From assembly GCA_020433785.1 (NCBI GenBank), contig JAGRCC010000831.1, forward strand, positions 1 to 27,398: DNA of 27,398 nt. The letters run 5' to 3'. The translations under genes and the position numbers were made by a program. Below the pieces are notes generated by a model that was given only the letters and a program-made list of their open reading frames with translations, was not told where the DNA came from and did not search any database. How positions within the stretch are numbered: the stretch's first letter is position 1; the number at the start of each line of letters is the position of its first letter. Below are positions 1-6,572 of this stretch, in pieces. Source of the DNA: Anaerolineae bacterium (lineage in GTDB: Bacteria > Chloroflexota > Anaerolineae > 4572-78 > J111).

Positions 1-62
1 CTGGCCACCCGATTTAAGACCCCGGGTTTATCTTCCACCAGAGCGATTAACGTTTGTTTCAT
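1..62 (-). CDS. ilvN: Acetolactate synthase small subunit, N-terminal fragment
   Basis: The reading frame opens with ATG at 62-60 and runs off the left edge. The 20 visible residues (MKQTLIALVEDKPGVLNRVA) match the first beta strand and ligand loop of the ACT domain in the regulatory subunit of acetohydroxyacid synthase, which binds valine for feedback inhibition and stimulates the catalytic subunit. An AAGGA ribosome binding site lies about 6 bases upstream. The gene follows ilvB on the same strand with a 17-base gap, so the two are almost certainly co-transcribed and translationally close. Only the start is present, so the rest of the ACT domains cannot be judged. Confidence 0.9.
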   Translation of the reverse strand, partial: MKQTLIALVEDKPGVLNRVA

Positions 63-79
63 GATATCCTTCAACCTTT

Positions 80-1798
80 CTAGACTATTTCCATATTTTC
101 AAAACGCGGGTGCGGGCGGCGGATCATATCGTGCAGGTCAGCTCCGGCAGGCACCATGGGGTAGACATTGTCAAACTGCTCAACAACAAATTCGATCAAA
201 ACCGGCCCCTTATGTTCTTGAGCCTTGCGCATGGTCGGCAGAATCTCTTCCAGCTTATCCACTCGATAGCCGGGCATGCGGTAAGCTTCGGCCAGTTTGA
301 CGTAATCAGGACTATAAATGGGGGTTTCCATGTAGCGGCTCTCGTAGAACATCTGCTGCCACTGGCGCACCATGCCTAAGTAACCGTTGTTAATAATGCA
401 AATGTTAATATTGGTATTCTCTTGAACGGCCGTGGCCAGCTCCATAATGGTCATCTGGATACACCCGTCGCCGACGATAACCCAAATTTCCCGATCCTTC
501 ACATGGAAGCTAGCGCCAATGGCCGCCGGCACACTAAAGCCCATTGTCCCCGCGCCGCCGGAGGTACTCAAGGTAAACGGGTCATCATGGCTGTAATACT
601 GGCACTCGAGCATCTGATGCTGGCCCACATCGGTCACTACAAAGGCGGCCCCATTGGTGCCCTCCCAAATTTTGCGAATGGCCTGGGCGGCCAGCAGCGT
701 TGGCGATTCAAACTGCAAAATATCGCGCTCATTGGAGTCTTCTTCCCAATCCTTGATTTTGCCAAACCAGGCCGAGCGATCCACGCGTTTGACGCTAGGG
801 TTAATCTGACGCAGCACCGTCCCCAGATCGGCATTGATGCCGACATCGACTTTCACATTTTTGTTGATTTCAGAGGCATCGATTTCAATGTGGATTTTCT
901 TGGATTTAGGCGAGTACGTTTTCAGATTGCCGGTGACACGGTCGTCGAAACGCATCCCGCAGGCAATCAGCAGATCGGCTTCCTGAATGGCGTTGTTGGG
1001 CCAGGAGCCGCCATGCATGCCCATCATTCCCATATTCATCGGGTGACTGGCCGGCAGAGAGCCAATGCCCAATAAGGTAGTTGTCACCGGGATATTGCCC
1101 TTTTCGGCCAGTTCACGCAGCTCTTGCATGGCCCCGGAGATAAGCACGCCGTGACCGGCCAGAATGACCGGCCGTTCGGCACCGTTGATCAGGGCTAAGG
1201 CTTCCGCCACTTGTTCATCGCTGGCTTTGGCCGGGGGATGATAACCAGGCAGATCGATGGGCTCGGTGGGGTAGACAAATTCAATCGAGGCATTCTGAAC
1301 ATCTTTGGGGATGTCAATCAACACCGGTCCGGGCCGACCAGTACGGGCGATATAAAACGCTTCACGTATCGTTTTGGCCAGGTCTTCAATATGGGTGACC
1401 AGATAGTTATGTTTGGTAATGGGGAGCGTTACCCCGGTCATATCCGTTTCTTGAAAGGCATCGCCGCCAATTGCGCCAGTGGGAACCTGGCCGGTAATAC
1501 ACACAATCGGCGATGAGTCCATCATCGCGGTGGCGATGCCGGTGACCATATTGGTGGCTCCGGGGCCGGAGGTGGCCATCGCCACGCCAACTTTGCCGCT
1601 GGCCCGGGCATAACCGTCGGCCATGTGCGTGGCGCCTTGCTCGTGGCGCACCAAGACGTGTTTGATACGACCTTTGTACTTACTAAGGGCATCATACGTG
1701 GGTAAAATTGCCCCGCCGGGATAGCCAAAGACCACCTCGACGCCTTCCCGAAGAAGACACTCCCACACAATTTCTGCGCCCGTTTTCATCTCTGCCAT
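80..1798 (-). CDS. ilvB: Acetolactate synthase large (catalytic) subunit
   Basis: This ThDP-dependent enzyme condenses two pyruvates to acetolactate, or pyruvate and 2-oxobutyrate to acetohydroxybutyrate. It is the first common step of Val/Leu/Ile synthesis. The chosen start (MAEMKTGAEIV) gives 572 residues, the usual family length. It has an AAGGAG site 9 bases upstream, whereas the 15-residue longer frame lacks one. Visible motifs are the N-terminal ThDP domain with FGYPGGAILP and the catalytic Glu in RHEQGA (Glu53), then the GDAFQETDMTG stretch of the AHAS family. The C-terminal ThDP/Mg site is GDGCIQM...INN near residues 443-471. Upstream lie a leader peptide and terminator typical of attenuation (1842-1989). 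ilvN follows. No damage is seen in the reading frame. Confidence 0.97.
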   Translation of the reverse strand: MAEMKTGAEIVWECLLREGVEVVFGYPGGAILPTYDALSKYKGRIKHVLVRHEQGATHMADGYARASGKVGVAMATSGPGATNMVTGIATAMMDSSPIVCITGQVPTGAIGGDAFQETDMTGVTLPITKHNYLVTHIEDLAKTIREAFYIARTGRPGPVLIDIPKDVQNASIEFVYPTEPIDLPGYHPPAKASDEQVAEALALINGAERPVILAGHGVLISGAMQELRELAEKGNIPVTTTLLGIGSLPASHPMNMGMMGMHGGSWPNNAIQEADLLIACGMRFDDRVTGNLKTYSPKSKKIHIEIDASEINKNVKVDVGINADLGTVLRQINPSVKRVDRSAWFGKIKDWEEDSNERDILQFESPTLLAAQAIRKIWEGTNGAAFVVTDVGQHQMLECQYYSHDDPFTLSTSGGAGTMGFSVPAAIGASFHVKDREIWVIVGDGCIQMTIMELATAVQENTNINICIINNGYLGMVRQWQQMFYESRYMETPIYSPDYVKLAEAYRMPGYRVDKLEEILPTMRKAQEHKGPVLIEFVVEQFDNVYPMVPAGADLHDMIRRPHPRFENMEIV

Positions 1799-1841
1799 AT
1801 TGTTTTGCTCCTTATTCAATAAATAAAAATACCGTTTTAAC

Positions 1842-1870
1842 AAAAAACGCCTCCCAGGTGGGAGGCGTTT
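1842..1870 (-). terminator. Attenuator terminator upstream of ilvB
   Basis: Read on the minus strand, AAACGCCTCCC (1870-1860) and GGGAGGCGTTT (1855-1845) form a perfect 11-bp stem around a 4-base loop. The T run spans 1847-1842, the first three bases of which also pair in the stem. It sits between the leader peptide stop (1897) and the ilvB ribosome binding site (1813-1808). It would therefore end transcription before ilvB rather than after a gene. Its 5' arm can pair instead with 1927-1917, as described under the attenuator entry. Confidence 0.9.
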
Positions 1871-1951
1871 GCTTGTATCACTGTGAACCTTATGGCTTAG
1901 CCAGTGTATCCAACCTCAAACGCCCCCTTATGCCCTACTACGATAAGGAGG
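1845..1951 (-). promoter_or_regulatory. Mutually exclusive hairpins of the ilv attenuator
   Basis: Four RNA segments can be read on the minus strand. Segment 1 is CCTCCTTAT (1951-1943, inside leader codons 13-16). Segment 2 is ATAAGGGGGCGTTTG (1931-1917). Segment 3 is CAAACGCCTCC (1871-1861). Segment 4 is GGGAGGCGTTT (1855-1845). Segments 1 and 2 pair over 9 bp with one G-U. Segments 2 and 3 pair over 11 bp with one G-U and form the antiterminator. Segments 3 and 4 form the terminator. A ribosome stalled on the Val/Ile/Leu codons would cover segment 1 and free segment 2 to take segment 3. A ribosome reaching the stop would cover segment 2 and let the terminator form. Pairings were read from the sequence; folding energies were not computed. 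Confidence 0.85.
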
Positions 1952-1989
1952 ATGATGGATACGACTACTACCACAGGCGATTTAAACAT
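1897..1989 (-). CDS. Branched-chain amino acid leader peptide (ilv attenuator)
   Basis: A 30-codon frame starts at ATG 1989-1987 and ends at TAA 1899-1897. Residues 6-18 read VVVVVSIILLIVV: twelve of thirteen are Val, Ile or Leu, exactly the end products of the enzyme encoded downstream. Such runs of control codons are the hallmark of leader peptides in ribosome-mediated attenuation (ilvL/ivbL of enterobacteria, ilvB leaders of Actinobacteria). The start has only a weak AAGG about 12 bases upstream. The peptide is not expected to have a function of its own. The frame is supported by its placement between a good promoter and a terminator, and by the overlap of its codons with segments 1 and 2 of the alternative hairpins. 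Confidence 0.88.
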   Translation of the reverse strand: MFKSPVVVVVSIILLIVVGHKGAFEVGYTG

Positions 1990-2031
1990 GATTGGCCGAA
2001 ACCTTAAAGTGAATTTAGTTAAACCTGGCTA

Positions 2032-2060
2032 ATAGTAACATAGGTAGCCATATCTGTCAA
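2032..2060 (-). promoter_or_regulatory. Sigma-70-type promoter of the ilv leader/ilvBN
   Basis: On the minus strand TTGACA (2060-2055) is followed after 17 bases by TACTAT (2037-2032). Transcription would begin near 2025, giving a leader RNA of about 184 nt up to the end of the attenuator terminator and a roughly 35-nt untranslated stretch before the leader peptide. This is one of the closest matches to the consensus in the window. Confidence 0.85.
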
Positions 2061-2104
2061 GCATTCCGGCTGGAAAAATTCGCTTTATTAACAGCCCTGA
2101 GAGG

Positions 2105-2134
2105 TTGCAATGTAGCTATAAATTAAAGTATACT
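2105..2134 (+). promoter_or_regulatory. Promoter of pfkA
   Basis: TTGCAA (2105-2110) and TATACT (2129-2134) are separated by 18 bases. Transcription would begin about 60 bases before the pfkA start codon. The element is back to back with the ilv promoter, with about 45 bases between the two -35 boxes. Confidence 0.75.
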
Positions 2135-2199
2135 ACGGCTCGTATTCATCAATCTTCACACCTAATCACCAAAAACAATCAAAAAGAGGGGGCTGCGGC

Positions 2200-3297
2200 A
2201 TGAAAAAAATCAACAAAATTGGGGTATTGACCAGCGGGGGCGACGCCCCTGGCTTGAACGCTGTTATCAGGGCGGTGGTGATCACCGCCACACGGCAATA
2301 TGGCTGGGAAGTGGTGGGGGTTCACAAAGGTTTTGAGGGGCTGCTGGAAGACCCAAACTCATCATTGGTGCATTTAGAACTGCAAGATGTTATCTCCATT
2401 CTGCAACAGGGGGGAACCATTCTAGGCACCACCAACCGGGGCCATTTTGTCTTTTCAAAAGAGCATCCGGAGGAATTACAAGATCCGGCTGTCGCGCTGC
2501 AAGCGCTGCAATTTTGCAAGGATAATGGCATTGATGCCCTGGTTGCCATTGGGGGCGATGGCACCTTGCAAATTGCCCACCAGCTTGAGCGCCGCGGCCT
2601 ACCGATTGTCAGTGTCCCTAAGACCATCGACAATGACTTGCTAGGCACCGATTTTACCTTTGGCTTTGATACCGCTCTGACCACAGCCACCAACGCCATC
2701 GATCAGATCCGCACCACGGCCAGCAGCCACAACCGGGTTATGGTGGTTGAGGTAATGGGTCGCGACACCGGCTGGATTGCCCTGTATGCCGGCATTGGGG
2801 CGGGAGCCCACGTTATTTTAATTCCAGAGATTCCTTTTAAACTCGAACCGATAATAAAGCAGATTGCCTGGCGGGATAGTTTTGGGGCCAATTTCACCAT
2901 CCTAGTGGTGGCCGAGGGCGCCAAACCCGAAGACGGCGACGCCATGTATCTTAAAGAACGGGAGGAAGGCGGCATGGCGCGATTGGGCGGTGTTGCCAAG
3001 TGGTTGGTCAACCAGCTCAATGGTCGCTGCGGCGACCACGATGTGCGCGAGGTTGTATTAGGCCACTTACAGCGAGGCGGATCACCGACCGCATCTGACC
3101 GGGTACTTTGCACTCGGTTCGGGGCCGAGGCGGTTCACCTCATTGCTCAGGGACGCACCGGAACAATGGTCTCACTGCGGGGAACGGAGATCCGGGCTAT
3201 CGACATCTGGAAAATTGTGGCCCGGCAGAAATTTGTACCCTACAACGGCGACCTGGTTCAGACAGCTCGTGGGTTGGGCATCAGTTTAGGCGACTAA
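2200..3297 (+). CDS. pfkA: 6-phosphofructokinase, probably ATP-dependent
   Basis: The 365-residue PfkA-family enzyme phosphorylates fructose 6-phosphate to fructose 1,6-bisphosphate in glycolysis. The start is ATG at 2200, with GAGGGGG 7 bases upstream. Seen in order: GVLTSGGDAPGLNAVIR (the nucleotide-binding start), GGDGT at 118-122, PKTIDNDLLGTDFTFGFDTA from 140 with the catalytic Asp144, and MGRDTGWIA near 188. Gly121 corresponds to E. coli Gly104, which marks ATP use; pyrophosphate enzymes carry Asp there. Lys141, however, replaces E. coli Gly124 and is the residue found in pyrophosphate enzymes and in the group III ATP enzymes of actinomycetes. ATP is therefore the likelier donor. The gene is monocistronic, with a promoter upstream and a terminator directly after the stop. 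Confidence 0.95.
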   Translation: MKKINKIGVLTSGGDAPGLNAVIRAVVITATRQYGWEVVGVHKGFEGLLEDPNSSLVHLELQDVISILQQGGTILGTTNRGHFVFSKEHPEELQDPAVALQALQFCKDNGIDALVAIGGDGTLQIAHQLERRGLPIVSVPKTIDNDLLGTDFTFGFDTALTTATNAIDQIRTTASSHNRVMVVEVMGRDTGWIALYAGIGAGAHVILIPEIPFKLEPIIKQIAWRDSFGANFTILVVAEGAKPEDGDAMYLKEREEGGMARLGGVAKWLVNQLNGRCGDHDVREVVLGHLQRGGSPTASDRVLCTRFGAEAVHLIAQGRTGTMVSLRGTEIRAIDIWKIVARQKFVPYNGDLVQTARGLGISLGD

Positions 3298-3300
3298 TAT

Positions 3301-3333
3301 AAAGAGGGCCACCTCAGGGGGTGGCCCTCTTTT
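3301..3333 (+). terminator. Rho-independent terminator of pfkA
   Basis: AAAGAGGGCCACC (3301-3313) and GGTGGCCCTCTTT (3320-3332) form a perfect 13-bp stem with a 6-base loop, closing in a T run. It starts 4 bases after the pfkA stop. The A-rich left flank means it may also serve the minus-strand direction. Confidence 0.93.
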
Positions 3334-3374
3334 CAATTCCCACTGTTGGGATTAATTTATAGGGGAAGCAGTGC

Positions 3375-4145
3375 TCAGGCTGCCATCGATAGCATCAGTC
3401 GGGTGTTGGCGGTACGTTCAACAGCGTTAGCAATATCGCTTACTAGATCGAGCAAAAAACAGAGATATTCAGCATCATAAATCAGGCCGGGGTGATCAAA
3501 ATAGATACGGCCCTTTTCCAAAATAATCTTGACCGGCTGGTCCAGCGTCTTGAGCTTGGCTTGAATGGCCTCAATTGAAAGCAGTCTTGTTGTCAAGTGG
3601 ACGTGACTGGCCCCGACAAAAAAGCGTTGATCGTGGCCAACTTGCTTAAGCTTAGCCGCACTAAAAATATCCGTTAGGATCTCATCGGTCGCGTCGGTTT
3701 CTTTTTTCGGATAAGGCCCGCGTAGTCGTAGTGACGCGTTGCTCATATTTTCGATCATCATCTCAATACGCGTGGAGGGTAAGCTAAAAATCCCCTTATC
3801 GCTGTTATTCTTGAGAACAACAAAACGCCCTTGGTATGATCCTTCTAAATAAACAGGATTACTGAGCAGTGCGCTGCCAACTTGGCAGGTCAAATTAGTT
3901 CGTCTGACCAGTTCGCCCCAATTTCGCTGTTTTATCTTGGCGGTGACTACATTTTTATGAAGAGCAAAAATAGCCAGGCCAAAAACGACACAGGCCACAA
4001 GCATCCGATTAGAATTTGTTTTGAGAACCGGCTCAAACAATATTTCGATTAAAAAAATCAACAAGATAACGGCGGAAAGATAAGATTTGATGCCCCAGTA
4101 ATGTTCAACATTTTCCGGGTGTGGCTTGATGGCAACTTTGTTCAT
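3375..4145 (-). CDS. Unrecognised two-helix membrane protein
   Basis: I do not recognise this family. The 256-residue product has a short cytoplasmic N-terminus and two hydrophobic helices, near residues 23-41 (SAVILLIFLIEILFEPVL) and 47-64 (MLVACVVFGLAIFALHK). A soluble part of about 190 residues follows with alternating beta-type strands, for example YLEGSYQGRFVVLKN near 98-112. No catalytic motif is visible. The fold of the soluble part cannot be named from the sequence. The start ATG at 4145 has an AGGGAGA about 11 bases upstream. It stands alone: the convergent pfkA terminator lies downstream and a 450-base gap lies upstream. Confidence 0.75.
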   Translation of the reverse strand: MNKVAIKPHPENVEHYWGIKSYLSAVILLIFLIEILFEPVLKTNSNRMLVACVVFGLAIFALHKNVVTAKIKQRNWGELVRRTNLTCQVGSALLSNPVYLEGSYQGRFVVLKNNSDKGIFSLPSTRIEMMIENMSNASLRLRGPYPKKETDATDEILTDIFSAAKLKQVGHDQRFFVGASHVHLTTRLLSIEAIQAKLKTLDQPVKIILEKGRIYFDHPGLIYDAEYLCFLLDLVSDIANAVERTANTRLMLSMAA

Positions 4146-4599
4146 TGTCTCACGTCTCCCTGTACAGGTTTGAAGGTAGAATGTTTGAAAGATTTCAGGC
4201 CGTATTGATTGGGAATAGTGGCGCTACACTGTGCTGCACTGCGGGAGCTACGTTGCCGAGGAAAAATGTGGTCTAAAGCACTCGTCGTAAACGACGAACA
4301 GTCATGTGAGATAACTCACAATAAATATTTTGCAAGTCTACTCGAGTTTGTTTAATCTGAGATTAATAATTGACGCAAGATTAAACAACTCGCCTATGTA
4401 AATAGTTTACCACAAAGTTGACTTATTTGAATAGCGCCTAAGTACTGAGTAGTTGCAGTACCATCAGTTTTTGATTGAGTTAGTATCTTTACTTTTACTC
4501 TTACCATAGTGGCTTATGTTTTTTTGTAGTACACTCATTTGGGCGATTTTAACTTTTAAAAGAGGATTAAATTGGTCATAGAACTTGAGCATTCCTACA
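4146..4599. other. Intergenic region without a recognisable gene
   Basis: About 450 bases, visibly A+T-rich from about 4300 on. A small inverted repeat CGTCGT-aa-ACGACG lies at 4284-4297. No open frame with a ribosome binding site and no clear promoter pair was found. It presumably holds the promoter of the minus-strand gene ending at 3375 and the 3' untranslated part of the gene ending at 4600. Confidence 0.5.
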
Positions 4600-5772
4600 T
4601 CAATTCCCGATCTGAACATGCCCCCCCTGGGCCTGCAGCACTACCCGTTTGGAGATCGTGACTGTTTCCGGATACAAGCCGCTTTTGATATTGATTACTG
4701 CGCCATCCCAGGCCAGTGAATTGGCCTCGCTAACGGTATTAAACGGTCGATTGGGTTTTCCTTGTTCTTCCCCATTATAGGTGTCATCTACATAGATTTT
4801 GTTCGTATAATGGAAGATAGAGACTACATCATCCATACCGTTTCGTAACTGTAAGACATGTAGCTGGCCCGAGATGCGATCAGAACCCTTATCGTCTACA
4901 TCCCAGATGGTAAGCCCTTCTGCTTCTTCCCAATCCCACCAGGTTGGATCATAAGAATAAAAAAACGGCTTCGATCCATCTATCGTAGATTTTGTGATCC
5001 GACGCCAGGTAGCAGTATCAAAAACATGGATCCCGTCAGTATTAGGTATGTAATCACGATCGGTGCTTCCATTTGAGATATAAAGCAGATCATCGCTTTC
5101 TGAAAAGACACCTCCTTGAGGACCCAGAGGGAGTAGATGACCAGATTCGTCCAATAGTTGGAATTCGCCAACAAATTGTAAAGATAATGTCCTATTCTGG
5201 ATTAGCGCTTCCCAATTAAGGTTATATATGTAGATCCATCCTGGCCTATCATTGCTGGAGGTATATACTAGACCCTTAGAATCAACCGCCACCCAAGAAG
5301 CACTGGTGTGCCTGATCAACTGTACATGAGCAACGTAGCTTAGATTGGATGGGCTTAAAATGGCCAAAGCAGGTTTTGAGCCACCTTCAAGCGGCAGAAG
5401 TAAAAAGCCGGTGGATTTGTATCGGTAATAGGTGATATCACCAATATGATCATAACTACTAAGCTCAGAACTTAGACCTTTACAAAGTACGCCTGTAGTA
5501 TCACATTCTATTGATCCGGCCAGGTCAAGGCCAACCGGTATTTTCCAAACCCCCCACGCTTGAGATATGAACCAATGATTATCATCATGAGTTAATCCTT
5601 GTGTTTCGCCAGTATAATTAGTCCCACCTTCATCGGGACGAGTACCAATGTAATTGAAATAAGCCTCATAAGACTGTGGTTCTTGAGCGTGTGCAACCCT
5701 ATAGAGGCTAACAAAACAGGTGGCAAAAAAAACAACTGCGTAAACTATCTTCATCAGATTCATTAGATTCAT
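4600..5772 (-). CDS. Secreted propeller-like protein with C-terminal beta-helix cap module
   Basis: The 390-residue product begins with a signal peptide (hydrophobic core VYAVVFFATCFVSLY, cleavage plausible after AHA near residue 29). The start ATG at 5772 has AAGGGG 6 bases upstream. The middle (about 40-320) carries short repeated beta elements such as HDDNHWFISQAWGVWKI and SWVAVDSKGLVYTSSN. These suggest a beta-propeller that reads out stored values, but no enzyme motif is visible. The last 65 residues (IYVDDTYNGEEQGKPNRPF...IKSGLYPETVTISKRVVLQA) resemble the entry segment of right-handed beta-helix proteins (DUF1565-like). The frame stops there instead of continuing into a helix. The same kind of ending occurs on the astacin at 6573-7589. 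It is the last gene of the minus-strand secreted-protein run. Confidence 0.8.
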   Translation of the reverse strand: MNLMNLMKIVYAVVFFATCFVSLYRVAHAQEPQSYEAYFNYIGTRPDEGGTNYTGETQGLTHDDNHWFISQAWGVWKIPVGLDLAGSIECDTTGVLCKGLSSELSSYDHIGDITYYRYKSTGFLLLPLEGGSKPALAILSPSNLSYVAHVQLIRHTSASWVAVDSKGLVYTSSNDRPGWIYIYNLNWEALIQNRTLSLQFVGEFQLLDESGHLLPLGPQGGVFSESDDLLYISNGSTDRDYIPNTDGIHVFDTATWRRITKSTIDGSKPFFYSYDPTWWDWEEAEGLTIWDVDDKGSDRISGQLHVLQLRNGMDDVVSIFHYTNKIYVDDTYNGEEQGKPNRPFNTVSEANSLAWDGAVINIKSGLYPETVTISKRVVLQAQGGHVQIGN

Positions 5773-5852
5773 TGTTAACCCCTTCGACAGTAAACCCTGA
5801 AAAATTTCTTAGGGCGAAGATTGATTATCCTCGCCCGAGGGTTTTCTATGGA

Positions 5853-6045
5853 TCATTGTAACGACACCGACACCAACTCCTGTCCTTCATTCAACGAGTC
5901 GGCCCAGTTTATTGGTTCGTCTGTCTTAAAGATATCGTTCCCTGCTTGGCTGCCTGTGATGTCATGCCAGAATTAAAAGAGCAGGTTAGCAGTCTCGTTG
6001 AACGGGGTTCCATAGACATCGGTCGACCAGTCTCAAGAGCTCATT
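5853..6045 (-). pseudogene. Internally deleted remnant of the 7605-9041 repeat protein
   Basis: Translated on the minus strand, the segment reads VYGTPFNETANLLF, stop, FWHDITGSQAGNDIFK and then jumps to SLNEGQELVSVSLQ and a TGA stop. The first part matches NGNPLNGTVNLIFQFWDDAAAGNQVGSDIVK near the start of the protein at 7605-9041. The tail matches its last residues (ALDEGQGLVLVLVSLQ). The stop at 5975-5973 is TAA in place of the CAA Gln codon of the intact gene. Everything between the N-terminal module and the last 15 residues is missing. This is a duplicated copy that has lost its middle and then decayed. Its upstream limit is uncertain, as similarity fades near 6045. Confidence 0.85.
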
Positions 6046-6050
6046 TTGTT

Positions 6051-6080
6051 GGCGACACTACCTTTCCCGGTAGTGTCGCC
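6051..6080. repeat. 12-bp perfect inverted repeat
   Basis: GGCGACACTACC (6051-6062) and GGTAGTGTCGCC (6069-6080) are perfectly complementary around a 6-base loop. It lies about 90 bases downstream of the minus-strand gene ending at 6168, directly before the pseudogene. There is no T run, so it is not a standard intrinsic terminator. It may be an mRNA 3'-end stabiliser or a REP-like unit. No second copy was noticed in this window. Confidence 0.7.
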
Positions 6081-6167
6081 GATGGATATGTCTTGTTACT
6101 TGCTCCAGTATTCGTGATTTTGGCATTTGCCAAGCGGTCGTTTTTGCACGACTGGTAGGCGTTCACC

Positions 6168-6515
6168 CTATTTGTCACGCACAATGAGCGGCAAGTAGAT
6201 AGAGTCAACATTGCCCTCTTCTGAGTTGAGCAGAGAAGTGTTGCCGCCACTGCCGCCCCAGAAGCCGCCGGTGAGGGTGTAGCCCCCACCACTCATCGCT
6301 GTGCTGCTTACCTCTGGCTGGCCAATAGTACCGATAAGGGTAAAACCACCCCCGCTACTCTGGCCACCCCCGCTGTCTATGGTGAAGTGGGGGTGGGTGT
6401 AGAAATCGCTCTGGGCAAATAACGGTGAAGAAATCACAGTAAAAAAGAGAACTGCTAAAACAAAGTACATTCTCCGGAAATTTAAAGTTTTGAAGCAGAT
6501 GTTTGATAGTTGCAT
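6168..6515 (-). CDS. Small secreted Gly-rich protein with (Y/F)LPL-type C-terminus
   Basis: The product has 115 residues. The start ATG at 6515 has GAGG 5 bases upstream. A signal peptide follows with core MYFVLAVLFFTVISSPLFA (residues 16-34). The mature part holds two matching units: IDSGGGQSSGGGFTLIGTIG (about 46-65) and SSTAMSGGGYTLTGGFW (about 70-86). From memory, this Gly-rich pattern is common in short exported proteins of Chloroflexota and related phyla and has no assigned function. It ends SIYLPLIVRDK, a tail also present as HFLPLLVK on the giant protein at 13219-18870. It follows the astacin gene by 57 bases, so co-transcription is likely. Confidence 0.8.
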   Translation of the reverse strand: MQLSNICFKTLNFRRMYFVLAVLFFTVISSPLFAQSDFYTHPHFTIDSGGGQSSGGGFTLIGTIGQPEVSSTAMSGGGYTLTGGFWGGSGGNTSLLNSEEGNVDSIYLPLIVRDK

Positions 6516-6572
6516 ATTATCCTCATACTCTAGCGATTAAAAACTTGGAAAAAATATTAACAGATATGAGTT

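Noticed and set aside
1708..2007. A 99-codon plus-strand frame across the ilv leader
   Set aside because: It runs antisense through ilvB and the attenuator, has no ribosome binding site, and its content is explained by the leader peptide and terminator on the other strand.
1842..2030. T-box riboswitch as the explanation for the ilvB leader
   Set aside because: No T-box sequence (GGTGGNACCGCG-like) is present on the minus strand, while a leader peptide with control codons is.
5946..6158. A 70-codon plus-strand frame
   Set aside because: It lies antisense to the pseudogene, and its N-terminal half is the reverse complement of a recognisable protein module.
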